Source of the DNA: Candidatus Ichthyocystis hellenicum
Lineage (GTDB): Bacteria; Pseudomonadota; Gammaproteobacteria; Burkholderiales; 2013Ark19i
Direction: 5' to 3'
Assembly: GCF_001460935.1 (NCBI RefSeq)
Contig: NZ_LN906597.1
Coordinates: 606,768-670,767 of the forward strand
Length of the DNA stretch: 64,000 nt
Part shown: piece after piece, positions 54,193 through 62,816 of the stretch
How positions within the stretch are numbered: the stretch's first letter is position 1
Layout of the letters: every line of letters starts with the position of its first letter
Notes under the pieces: generated by a model
What the model saw: the letters and a program-made list of their open reading frames with translations, nothing else
The model's database searches: none
Told to the model about the DNA's origin: nothing
Position numbers and translations under genes: made by a program

Positions 54193-56151
54193 ATGGTTGG
54201 TTTGGGTTTTTTTGTTTCGATCGTAGGTGGGTTAGTTGTTTCAGTAACGCTCGCCAGACGATTTAATTTACCAGCTATGATTGGATACCTAATCGTAGGT
54301 ATTTTGCTGTCCGGAATTTTGAAGATAAGTTTGGCAGATGCAAATGTACTAAAGGAACTAGCAGAGTTTGGCATTGCATTGCTGTTGTTCACAATGGGAC
54401 TAGAATTTAGTCTCGAAAAGCTTCGAGCTATCCAGAGGTTAGTATTTCAGGTTGGACTAACCCAAGTTCTTCTAGTAGCAGTTCTTACTTTTTGTCTTTG
54501 TTTTGTGATTCTTCATTTATCTTGGCAATCGTCTTTATTGATGAGTTTTATGTTTTCTATGTCGTCTACGGCTATTGTCGGGAAGATGTTGGTGGAAAGG
54601 GGTGTTGTTCATTCTGCTCATGGTTATGAAGTTTTGGGGATAGCATTATTTCAGGACATTGCTATCGTTCCTATGCTGATTATTTTGTCAGCTTTAGGTG
54701 AGTCAGGTTCTTCTCTTGCGGTTACTATTGCCTTGGCCATGGCTAAATCAGTATTTGTTTTAGCAGTTGTTTTAAGGTGGGGCAGACCCGTAATGCACAA
54801 GTGGTTTGATATAGTGTCCCGTGGGCAGTCCCATGAGCTGTTCCTGCTCAATATATTTTTTGTAAGCATGGGTTTGTCCTATTTGATGATATTTATGAAT
54901 TTGCCAATGGAGTTAGGAGCTTTTTTGGCAGGGATGTTATTGTCAGATACCGAGTATCAATGCCAGGTAGAGGAGGATATTAGTCCATTCCGCGATATAT
55001 TGCTGGGGATATTTTTTGTAACATTGGGCATGAACCTTGACCTGTCCATACTATTGCATAATTTTCCTATTGTTCTGGCAATAGTTATTACACTTATGGT
55101 TTTAAAGGGTATTGTAACCGCATTAGTGAGTTATATATTCAGCCGCGATTTGCTCACGGCTAGCAAAACCGGAGTATGGCTGTGTTCTGCAGGCGAGTTT
55201 AGCTTTGTTATGTTGGCAATTGGACAAAGTACAAGTTTGGTTGACCCTGATCTCGAAAAAATTTTAATTGTTTCTATGGTTTTATCCATGATCTTAGTGA
55301 CCATACTTATCCAGTATAGTCACAGGTTTATGGATGCCAATTTCCGTGTTGCTATAAATATTCGTGAAAATTATCTTGCTGGAATCATAGAAAAATCACA
55401 ATCTCAAAACAAGCATGTAATAGTTATTGGGTTTGGGCAGCACGGTCAATTTATATGCCGTGTATTTGAAGAAGAGTCGGTTCCGTATACAGTGATTGAT
55501 ATTAATGAGGATGTTGTTCGTTCAGCGAATACCTACAGTGGTTTGGTGATTCACGGTGAACCGTCAATAGATTTGTTACAGGCAGTTGGGTTAGATAGGG
55601 CTAGTGCTTTAGTCATAGCTTTTCCTGGTTGTGCAGAAGCGCGGCGTATCATTGAGGATGTTAGGAAACATAATGAAGAAATTCCCATTGTATCTAGAGT
55701 TTCCCTTATGATTGACATATCACGTATTTTGGAAGCAGGTGCTAGTGAGGTTGTTCCGGAAGTGTTAGAGACTAGCTTGCTACTGTTGACTCATGCTATG
55801 ACGTTCAGTGGTTTGCCTATGTTTAGGGTACGTAAGATGGTGAATCGTGTGCGAGCTAAAAATTACGCATTGATTTATTCGTTTTTCGGAGGTTATTCTG
55901 GCGATGGTGAAGAACCTCTTTCTTGGTGGCAGTGCTCTCTTCCCGAGGGATCACCATCCATTGGTTTATCCCTAGATGAATTGGGGTTTTTTAAAGGAGG
56001 TATATCCGTTAGAAGTATACAAAGAGGGACTGATCGTATAATGTCCCCCGAAAAGGATTTTAGACTCCAGGCTAATGATGTTATGATTGTTCTAGGTCCA
56101 GAAAAAAATAGAGCCGACTATATTGATAAGGGTTTTTTGATTGACGTCTAG
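54193..56151 (+). CDS. KefB/YbaL-type cation:proton antiporter with RCK domains
   Basis: This 652-residue monovalent cation/proton antiporter (CPA2) has about twelve membrane helices in residues 1-385, including MELGAFLAGMLLSDTEY and LGIFFVTLGMNLDLSILL. An RCK-N (TrkA-N) nucleotide-binding domain follows (about 410-530, HVIVIGFGQHGQ). Last comes an RCK-C domain ending near ANDVMIVLGP. The family exports K+ or Na+ in exchange for protons and is gated by NAD(H) or glutathione adducts. GGGA 7 nt upstream supports ATG 54193. The C-terminal RCK-C domain suggests a YbaL/RosB type. Confidence 0.88.
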   Translation: MVGLGFFVSIVGGLVVSVTLARRFNLPAMIGYLIVGILLSGILKISLADANVLKELAEFGIALLLFTMGLEFSLEKLRAIQRLVFQVGLTQVLLVAVLTFCLCFVILHLSWQSSLLMSFMFSMSSTAIVGKMLVERGVVHSAHGYEVLGIALFQDIAIVPMLIILSALGESGSSLAVTIALAMAKSVFVLAVVLRWGRPVMHKWFDIVSRGQSHELFLLNIFFVSMGLSYLMIFMNLPMELGAFLAGMLLSDTEYQCQVEEDISPFRDILLGIFFVTLGMNLDLSILLHNFPIVLAIVITLMVLKGIVTALVSYIFSRDLLTASKTGVWLCSAGEFSFVMLAIGQSTSLVDPDLEKILIVSMVLSMILVTILIQYSHRFMDANFRVAINIRENYLAGIIEKSQSQNKHVIVIGFGQHGQFICRVFEEESVPYTVIDINEDVVRSANTYSGLVIHGEPSIDLLQAVGLDRASALVIAFPGCAEARRIIEDVRKHNEEIPIVSRVSLMIDISRILEAGASEVVPEVLETSLLLLTHAMTFSGLPMFRVRKMVNRVRAKNYALIYSFFGGYSGDGEEPLSWWQCSLPEGSPSIGLSLDELGFFKGGISVRSIQRGTDRIMSPEKDFRLQANDVMIVLGPEKNRADYIDKGFLIDV

Positions 56152-56160
56152 TTTGTTTTG

Positions 56161-58212
56161 TTAGATGCCGTTATGCCTTAGTAACGCATTTATTTCAGGT
56201 TCTCGCCCACGGAATACAAAGAACGATTCTTTCATGGGGCGGGAAGCTCCTCGAGAAATGATTTCCTTAAGGAATTTGTTCCCTATGTCCTTGTTAACTA
56301 TTGTGCCGTTTTCCTCAAAGGCTGCGAATGCATCGGCAGAAAGAACCTCTGCCCATTTGTAACTATAGTAACCGGCAGCATAGTAAGAACAGGCAAAGAT
56401 GTGGTCGAATGTCATTGGGAAGCGATTCCACTTAGGCGGTATAATAACTGCAACTTTATCTTGTACTTGCCAGAGTTCCTCCATGACACTTGTTCTTGGT
56501 TCTTTCGACCAATTTTTATGAAGTTGAAAATCAAAAATTGAAAACTCAATCTGTCTTAGCCACCTGAGACCAACTTGGAAGTTTTTAGCATCAATTATTT
56601 TTAGGTAAAGATCTTCCGGTAGCTGTGCAGTAGTTGTTTCATGAGAACTTAGACTGGTTAGAATGGTTTGGTCCCAAGCAAAATTTTCCATGAACTGTGA
56701 TGGTAATTCTACTGCGTCCCATTCAACACCATTAAATCCGGCAATGCTGTGCAGTTCTACACTTGTCAACAATTGGTGTAATGCGTGACCAAATTCGTGG
56801 AATAAGGTCAAAATTTCATAATGAGACAAGTATGATGGTCGTGTGCTGGTACTATTGGGGAAGTTGCATACTATGTACGTTATGGGTGTATCAAGTTTTC
56901 CATTGGCGTTACGATGGCGTGTTCTACACGAGTCAACCCAAGCTCCAGATCTTTTGTTTTCACGAGCGAAAAGGTCAAGGTAGAAATGACCAATGATGTT
57001 TTTTTGGGTTTTGTCTGTTAATTGATATACCATAACATCATGATGGTAGACGGGAACCTCTATTTTCTCTATCGAAATGTCATAAAGCTCTTCTGCTAAT
57101 AGGAACAAACCCTGTATTACTTTTTCACAGGGGAAATATTTTCTAATTTCTTCATCGTCTATTTGGAATTTAGAAAGTTTTAGTTGTTCCGATGCGTATC
57201 CAATGTCCCAGGGCTGTAGTTGATCTATTCCTAGAGTATCCTTAGAAAATTTTTGCAATTCTTGTTTTTCTTTTTCTCCAACTTGTTTGACGCGAAGAAG
57301 TAAGTTGTTTAGAAAGTTTGTTACCTCATCAGTAGTGTCAGCCATTTTAAGTGCTAAGGAATATTCAGCAAAATTGGAAAAACCCAATAATTTTGCTTTT
57401 TCCAGTCTTAGGTCCATTATATCGTTTATGTTCTGACTGTTGTCCCAAAGCTTGGATCCACCGGCATATGATGGAAATAATTCTGACGCTTGCGTTTTGT
57501 AGGCTTTATAAAGTTTTTCACGAAGGGTTGAGCTTTTTGCGTAACTCATAACTGGACCAAGACAAGGTTCCTGCAGGGTTAGTATCCATCCTAATTTTGT
57601 AGGATTTTGTTTTTCTGCAAGCTCGCGAGCTCTATCTTTTACTGACTCTGGAATGCCATCTAGTTCCTTTTCGTCTTCTACGTGGAGCTTAAAAAAATTG
57701 GTGCTGTCTAAATGGTTTTCAGCAAAGTTGTTCATTAGTTGCGCCAATTTTGTTACAACTGCGAAGAGGTGCTGTTTTTTTTCTTCTTGTAATCCTACTC
57801 CAGAAAGTTCAAAATTTCTTATTGATAGTTCTACCACCCTTTTTTGTTCTGGGCTAAAATTTTTGTAATCAGGTGATTTTTTTATGGATACATACCTCTC
57901 ATAAAGTCTAGTGTCTTGTTGCAATTTGGTAAAGTATTCTACTATGAGCGGGTGTGATTGATTGAATGCTTCCCTCCATTCATCTGTGTTCATGACTGCG
58001 TTGAGATGGCTTACTGGAGACCAAAAAGCCTCTATCGTCTGGGCAATGTCCTCCATAGGAAGGGCAAAATTTTCCCACGAAGGAGGTGTGCTATTATTTG
58101 CTATACCATTAACAATGATAGTTGTTCTGTTGAGCAGTTCTTTTGTTTGGTCACGTATGTGTTGAGGTGAGAGGGTGCTAAATATTTCCCATTGATAGTG
58201 ACTCGTAGTCAT
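56161..58212 (-). CDS. prlC: Oligopeptidase A (M3 zinc metallopeptidase)
   Basis: This cytoplasmic M3 metallopeptidase degrades oligopeptides and cleaved signal peptides. The 683 residues match the usual 680. The zinc site HEFGHALHQ begins at residue 472, followed by the downstream Glu region GVEWDAVELPSQFMENF. FYLDLFARENKRSGAW is another family block. AAAGGAG lies 8 nt before ATG 58212. It is convergent with the antiporter gene (9-bp gap) and divergent from rpe. Confidence 0.94.
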   Translation of the reverse strand: MTTSHYQWEIFSTLSPQHIRDQTKELLNRTTIIVNGIANNSTPPSWENFALPMEDIAQTIEAFWSPVSHLNAVMNTDEWREAFNQSHPLIVEYFTKLQQDTRLYERYVSIKKSPDYKNFSPEQKRVVELSIRNFELSGVGLQEEKKQHLFAVVTKLAQLMNNFAENHLDSTNFFKLHVEDEKELDGIPESVKDRARELAEKQNPTKLGWILTLQEPCLGPVMSYAKSSTLREKLYKAYKTQASELFPSYAGGSKLWDNSQNINDIMDLRLEKAKLLGFSNFAEYSLALKMADTTDEVTNFLNNLLLRVKQVGEKEKQELQKFSKDTLGIDQLQPWDIGYASEQLKLSKFQIDDEEIRKYFPCEKVIQGLFLLAEELYDISIEKIEVPVYHHDVMVYQLTDKTQKNIIGHFYLDLFARENKRSGAWVDSCRTRHRNANGKLDTPITYIVCNFPNSTSTRPSYLSHYEILTLFHEFGHALHQLLTSVELHSIAGFNGVEWDAVELPSQFMENFAWDQTILTSLSSHETTTAQLPEDLYLKIIDAKNFQVGLRWLRQIEFSIFDFQLHKNWSKEPRTSVMEELWQVQDKVAVIIPPKWNRFPMTFDHIFACSYYAAGYYSYKWAEVLSADAFAAFEENGTIVNKDIGNKFLKEIISRGASRPMKESFFVFRGREPEINALLRHNGI

Positions 58213-58268
58213 AGGTGTTACTCCTTTTACTAGGGTGTAGGGTTATAACTGTTTGTATGGAGTATTCT

Positions 58269-58946
58269 ATGTCAGGTGTTCGTATCGCGCCCAGCATTTT
58301 ATCAGCTGATTTTTCTCGCTTAGGGGAAGAGGTGAGGGCGATAGAAGATGCTGGTGCAGATTGGGTTCACTTTGATGTTATGGATGGTCATTACGTTCCT
58401 AATATGACAGTTGGTCCTTGTGTTTGTAAAGCTATACATTCAAGTACTGCTATGCCCATAGATGTTCACCTTATGGTGAATCGTGCCGATGATTTCATAG
58501 CGATGTTTGCCAAGAGTGGTGCGAGAATTATAACCATTCATCCTGAATCAACTAATCACCTCAATCGTTCGTTATCACTGATTCGTGAGTGTGGATGTTT
58601 GGCTGGTGTGGCACTAAATCCGGCTACGCCATGTTGTGTTCTTGATTATGTTCTTGATAGCGTAGATCTTGTGCTGGTTATGTTGGTGAATCCAGGATTT
58701 GCTGGACAGAAAATGATTCATAGTGTGTTGCCAAAGATAAATAGTTTAAAGTATCGTTTGGATCTTTATTACGCAAAAACGAGTAGACGAATTAATATTG
58801 AAGTGGATGGGGGGGTATCAGTTTGTAATGTTTGCGAGTTGGCTCAGCGTGGGGCTGACATTTTTGTTATGGGGTCGGCTTTTTTTGGACAATCTGAGTC
58901 CTATGTGGAGACGGTGCAGAAGTTTAGGAGTGTCTTAATGGATTAA
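58269..58946 (+). CDS. rpe: Ribulose-phosphate 3-epimerase
   Basis: Rpe interconverts ribulose and xylulose 5-phosphate. The 225-residue TIM barrel shows IAPSILSADFSRLGEEV, DWVHFDVMDGHYVPNMTVGP, PIDVHLMV, MLVNPGFAGQKMI and INIEVDGGVS. The usual VMSVNPGF reads VMLVNPGF. ATG 58269 has GGAG 6 nt upstream and gives exactly the standard length; the frame open from 58215 is not needed. Its stop codon lies within the left arm of a long inverted repeat. Confidence 0.94.
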   Translation: MSGVRIAPSILSADFSRLGEEVRAIEDAGADWVHFDVMDGHYVPNMTVGPCVCKAIHSSTAMPIDVHLMVNRADDFIAMFAKSGARIITIHPESTNHLNRSLSLIRECGCLAGVALNPATPCCVLDYVLDSVDLVLVMLVNPGFAGQKMIHSVLPKINSLKYRLDLYYAKTSRRINIEVDGGVSVCNVCELAQRGADIFVMGSAFFGQSESYVETVQKFRSVLMD

Positions 58947-58993
58947 ATGTAAATGAAAATATTATTCGCAAAATTGCGCCATTTACATTTAAT
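58942..58993. repeat. Perfect 14-bp inverted repeat across the rpe stop codon
   Basis: ATTAAATGTAAATG (58942-58955) is exactly complementary to CATTTACATTTAAT (58980-58993). The 24-nt spacer contains its own small hairpin, CGCAA-AA-TTGCG. The left arm includes the rpe stop TAA. There is no T-run after the right arm, so it is not a standard intrinsic terminator; an mRNA 3'-end stabiliser or a protein-binding site is possible. Confidence 0.75.
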
Positions 58994-59242
58994 ATCTGAG
59001 TGCAAGGTGAAAGATATCTTTGCTCCAAGTGGTGTCTCTCTTCACTTTTTAGTTTAATTATTGATTATTCAATTCTTCGTTGCTAAAAAGCTACGTATTT
59101 TGGAGCTTATCTTATCTTTGGTTGTTTATTGTTGTTCATTTTGGGAGAATACGCATTGCGCACGCCTGAAGATAATGCGTGTATGTGCGTTTTTGGGTAG
59201 TGCCGGGTTGTCCGGTAGTTAATTTCTCTGAGGGGAGCTTTG
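58947..59242 (+). promoter_or_regulatory. Porin upstream region
   Basis: These 296 bp hold no ORF. Apart from the inverted repeat at its start, there is a possible promoter TTGATT-17 bp-TAAAAA (59061-59066, 59084-59089). If used, the porin leader would be about 150 nt. Within it ACGCATT (59151-59157) pairs with AATGCGT (59174-59180), with alternatives through GCGCAC and GTGCG. A long structured leader would suit post-transcriptional control, common for porins, but this is inference. Confidence 0.35.
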
Positions 59243-60424
59243 ATGCAGAAGAAGATACTTGTTGCCGCTATTGCTGTGTTTGCTGCGGCTCCGGTTTTTG
59301 CTGATTTGACAATCTATGGTACTGCTGACGTAGGTTTTGAGTATGTTGATCTAGGTCTTGATGCCGATGGTAATTCAAAGAGTGTTAGTCATTTCACCTC
59401 TGGTATTTTGAATCCTTCTGTTTTGGGTATAAAGGGAGAGCAGAAGCTCAGTAACGGGTTGAAGGCCGGTTTTCAATTGGAGTCGGGGTTTATATTTGAG
59501 AGGGGGCTACTACTTGACTCTTCGAGTAATATTAATCAGACGGTTTATATCCCTGGCGCTACAAGGAATCCCCTTTGGAATCGTATTGCGCGGGTTTATT
59601 TGGCAACCAAGTATGGTGAGTTCTCATTTGGTAGGCAATACTCCCCTATTGCTTATGTAGAATGTAATCTCGAACCTACTTGTGGTGGTTTGGGGTTCAC
59701 CGTTGATAATTATTGGTCTATTCCTGATCGGTTGGATAACTCTGTTAAGTTTACTACCCTTAACCGGGGCGGGTTTATGGCGCAGTTTTCATATTCTGCG
59801 GGTGATCAGAATATGACTAAAAATGATTTTGTCGATCCTGTCAAGCCTGTTAGTGGTGGTGTTTCATACGGTGCTAGTGCTCAGTATGCTAACGGTCCGG
59901 TGTATGTTGGTTTTGGCTATGATCAACTTTATTCCAGCATGACGGCCCCTAATTTTTTCAGGCCGGTTAGATCAGTCGGGTACGTTTTTGGTGCTTCCTA
60001 CTCTTTGAGTAAGGTTAAGACTTTTGCTAGTTTCAGAAATTATAGGACTGTACTTTTCCCGGCCGTAAATTTCGAAGTAGATGGGTATAAGAGAAACATC
60101 TTTACTATTGGTGCTTCAGTGTTGATTGGTCGAGGTACTCTTGTTACCAACTTCTCATTCTTGTCAGATAAGACTGACTATGCTTCGTTGGCTAAACTTG
60201 GAATTAATGGTGATACTTCTGATTCTCACTTGTTTGGTTTAGCTTATCTTTACCAGCTTAGTAAGGATATTACCGTGTATCTATCAGGGTCTAAAATGAG
60301 CAATGATATAAATGGTAGTCACTCTGCTTACACGATTAATACTGCTTCTTTGCCTGGTCCTATGCCTCCCGTACTGGGAAATAATCTTTCAGAGATTGCC
60401 TTTGGTGTTCGCTATAATTTTTAG
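59243..60424 (+). CDS. Outer-membrane porin, betaproteobacterial trimeric type
   Basis: This 393-residue protein is a general diffusion porin. A signal peptide MQKKILVAAIAVFAAAPVFA is followed by cleavage before Asp-Leu-Thr. The mature N-terminus LTIYGTADVGFEYVD and the segments LGIKGEQKLSNGLKAGFQLESGF and RIARVYLATKYGEFSFGRQYSP are typical. Alternating beta strands lead to the C-terminal GVRYNF with terminal Phe, the outer-membrane insertion signal. GGAG 5 nt upstream favours ATG 59243 over TTG 59240. A strong terminator follows. Confidence 0.93.
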   Translation: MQKKILVAAIAVFAAAPVFADLTIYGTADVGFEYVDLGLDADGNSKSVSHFTSGILNPSVLGIKGEQKLSNGLKAGFQLESGFIFERGLLLDSSSNINQTVYIPGATRNPLWNRIARVYLATKYGEFSFGRQYSPIAYVECNLEPTCGGLGFTVDNYWSIPDRLDNSVKFTTLNRGGFMAQFSYSAGDQNMTKNDFVDPVKPVSGGVSYGASAQYANGPVYVGFGYDQLYSSMTAPNFFRPVRSVGYVFGASYSLSKVKTFASFRNYRTVLFPAVNFEVDGYKRNIFTIGASVLIGRGTLVTNFSFLSDKTDYASLAKLGINGDTSDSHLFGLAYLYQLSKDITVYLSGSKMSNDINGSHSAYTINTASLPGPMPPVLGNNLSEIAFGVRYNF

Positions 60425-60441
60425 TAGTTACCTCGTTTCGG

Positions 60442-60472
60442 AAAAGGAGCATGAAATTTGCTCCTTTTTTTT
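60442..60472 (+). terminator. Intrinsic terminator after the porin gene
   Basis: AAAAGGAGC (60442-60450) pairs with GCTCCTTTT (60460-60468) around a 9-nt loop and runs into eight T residues (60465-60472). It lies 18 bp after the porin stop and only 15 bp before the coq7 start codon. Confidence 0.88.
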
Positions 60473-60487
60473 GTAAGAGTAGTTTTT

Positions 60488-61105
60488 ATGGAACGTTTAA
60501 TTATATCTGTGGATGCTTTTCTGCGGTCAATGACTGGTACCGTATTTTCCGCGCGGCCCGTACCCCTTCCAGAAGGTGATGTTTATCCTATCTCTGATCA
60601 TCAGAGAAAAAAAAGTGTGAGTTTGCTTCGTATTAATCATGTTGGTGAAGTGTGTGCCCAGGGTCTGTATCAGGGACAGATTTTGTCATCTGTTAATTTA
60701 GCCCTACAAAAACAGTTATTTCGTGCGGCTGTTGAAGAATTTGATCACCTTTATTGGTGCTTGAGCCGACTGCGGGAATTGGACGCATCGCCGAGTAAAT
60801 TATTACCAATTTGGTATATTTCATCTTTTTTAATAGGATTTTTTGCTGGTTCTTGCGGTGATCAGTGGAGTTTGGGTTTTCTTGAAGAAACAGAAAAGCA
60901 GGTTGTCCGACATCTGGAGGAACATTTGGAAGTTTTGGCAGATGAAGATCCTAAAAGTTATGCTATTTTCTCCGTTATGAAAAAAGAAGAACAACAACAC
61001 CAAAATCATGCTAATTTATCTGGAGCAAGGAAACTCCCAACTCCAATTAGGAACGCTATGTGGTTTATGTCTAGGGTCATGGCGTTTGTTAGTCCAAAGA
61101 TATGA
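60488..61105 (+). CDS. coq7: Ubiquinone biosynthesis hydroxylase Coq7
   Basis: Coq7 is the di-iron monooxygenase for a late hydroxylation in ubiquinone synthesis, as found in betaproteobacteria instead of UbiF. The 205 residues carry the iron-ligand pattern: LLRINHVGEVCAQGLYQGQ, AVEEFDHLYWC, HLEEHLEVL and KKEEQQHQNHA. The N-terminus MERLIISVDAFLR matches family members, supporting ATG 60488, though the ribosome site is weak. The porin terminator sits just upstream, so coq7 needs its own promoter or read-through. It is convergent with recJ (2-bp gap). Confidence 0.93.
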   Translation: MERLIISVDAFLRSMTGTVFSARPVPLPEGDVYPISDHQRKKSVSLLRINHVGEVCAQGLYQGQILSSVNLALQKQLFRAAVEEFDHLYWCLSRLRELDASPSKLLPIWYISSFLIGFFAGSCGDQWSLGFLEETEKQVVRHLEEHLEVLADEDPKSYAIFSVMKKEEQQHQNHANLSGARKLPTPIRNAMWFMSRVMAFVSPKI

Positions 61106-61107
61106 TA

Positions 61108-62799
61108 TTAATCGTTTTCCCACGCAGTTATTATTAGCGATGGTTCTCTTTGACCAAATCTGCCAGATTTTAATTGATAAATAGCGCGCCCAGGGCTATC
61201 TGGAATGGTTTTGCGGTTCCATTGCATGGCTGGGAAAGTATATGCTCCATGTTTTATCCTGAACGAGATGTGTTTGCTGTGAATAATTTTAATATTTTTA
61301 ATTTCAAATTGATTACAAAAAACCGGTTCGCTAAAATCTTTTCCCCATACAGTTCCTTCAATTTCATCTATTAATCCCATGTTTATATCGTTCGGATTTA
61401 ACGATCCATCTGTAAATACTTCTTCAGAGATGATGGCGTTTTTGATCTCCTGATTAACAACTTGTTCAAAGGCACCCATAAAATCTGATAAATTTTTTTC
61501 ATCCAAAGTTAATCCTGCGGCTGATGAATGGCCACCATACTGGAGAATTACTTTTGGATAATGGCTGTCTATGATGTCAAACACCTTCTTGAGGTTGATT
61601 GTTGAGGTTGACCTTCCAGACCCACGTAATAACCCATCTCCACAATTGGAAAAGGCGATTGTCGGACGTTGTGACGCGTCCTTAATTCTACTAGCAACTA
61701 GTCCGACTAATCCAGGATGCCAGTTGCTGTCGTATAGAACCACAGTTTTTTTGTCGATGGGTATGTCCGCTAATTTAGACATGGCTTGATCGCGCATAGC
61801 AACTTCCATAACTCTTCTTTTATTGTTAAAACTGTTTAATATCTTTGCTAGATCGTAGGCCTCAGTTTCTGATGAGGCTAGAAGACAGTTGATGCCTGCT
61901 TTCATGTCTGAAAGACGACCGGCAGCATTGATGCGAGGTGCTATCAAGAAGCTTATGTCGTGAGTAGTTGCATTTCTATAATCCTTTCTTGCTACCTTGA
62001 AAAGGGCAATGACTCCAGGATGAGCAACTCCTCTTCTAATGCGGTTCATTCCTTCGCGAACTAGAATACGGTTGTTTCTGTCTAGTGGTACCATGTCAGC
62101 AATGGTTCCAATAGCGACCAAGTCTAACAGATGGGCGAAGTTGGGTTGTGATTCAATAGATAGTATTTTTTGGTCGCGCATATATTGACGAACTGCCAGC
62201 ATAAAGTAGAACATAACGCCAACGCCAGATAAGTATTTACTAGGAAAGTAACAACCTGGCTGATTGGGATTAATAATAGCATCTGCTTCAGGAAGTTCGT
62301 TTCCAGCCAAATGGTGGTCAGTGATTATGACTCCTATGTTTTTCTCCTTGGCGTAACGTGTGCCATCGATGCTTGATATGCCATTGTCTACAGTTATGAT
62401 CCAATCAGGGCGACTCTTTTCTGTTAGAGCTTCTACAGCTTTTGGGCTTAATCCATAACCCATCGTAATTCGATCTGGAATAAAATAGCCGATGTCAGCG
62501 CCAAGTTTATACAATGCTTCATGACCTAGGGCACAACCAGTTGCTCCATCACAATCATAATCTGACAGTATTATTATTTTTTCCTTCCTAAGTATTGCAT
62601 GGGTTATTATTTCAGCTGCTTGTGCAATTCCTTTCATCGAAAAAGGGGGTATTAAATTGTTAAACGATTCCTGTATGTCTTCATTGGTTTCTATGCCACG
62701 AGCGGCAAAAATGCGAGCCAGAATGGGGTTAAGGCCAGAATTTATAAGATTTCTGACAACCTGATGATCAAACGGTCGTTCTTGTATTATGAGACTCAT
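61108..62799 (-). CDS. recJ: Single-stranded-DNA-specific exonuclease RecJ
   Basis: RecJ is the 5'-3' single-strand exonuclease of RecFOR repair and mismatch repair. The 563 residues show the DHH phosphoesterase motifs LSDYDCDGATG (D80, D82, D84), TVDNGIS and ITDHHLAG (161-163). The DHHA1 motif GGHSSAAGLTL and a C-terminal OB domain follow. The RpfE-like gene precedes it by 17 bp on the same strand, and lolD lies before that. Confidence 0.95.
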   Translation of the reverse strand: MSLIIQERPFDHQVVRNLINSGLNPILARIFAARGIETNEDIQESFNNLIPPFSMKGIAQAAEIITHAILRKEKIIILSDYDCDGATGCALGHEALYKLGADIGYFIPDRITMGYGLSPKAVEALTEKSRPDWIITVDNGISSIDGTRYAKEKNIGVIITDHHLAGNELPEADAIINPNQPGCYFPSKYLSGVGVMFYFMLAVRQYMRDQKILSIESQPNFAHLLDLVAIGTIADMVPLDRNNRILVREGMNRIRRGVAHPGVIALFKVARKDYRNATTHDISFLIAPRINAAGRLSDMKAGINCLLASSETEAYDLAKILNSFNNKRRVMEVAMRDQAMSKLADIPIDKKTVVLYDSNWHPGLVGLVASRIKDASQRPTIAFSNCGDGLLRGSGRSTSTINLKKVFDIIDSHYPKVILQYGGHSSAAGLTLDEKNLSDFMGAFEQVVNQEIKNAIISEEVFTDGSLNPNDINMGLIDEIEGTVWGKDFSEPVFCNQFEIKNIKIIHSKHISFRIKHGAYTFPAMQWNRKTIPDSPGRAIYQLKSGRFGQREPSLIITAWEND

Positions 62800-62816
62800 G
62801 ACGCAATCCAGTTGAT

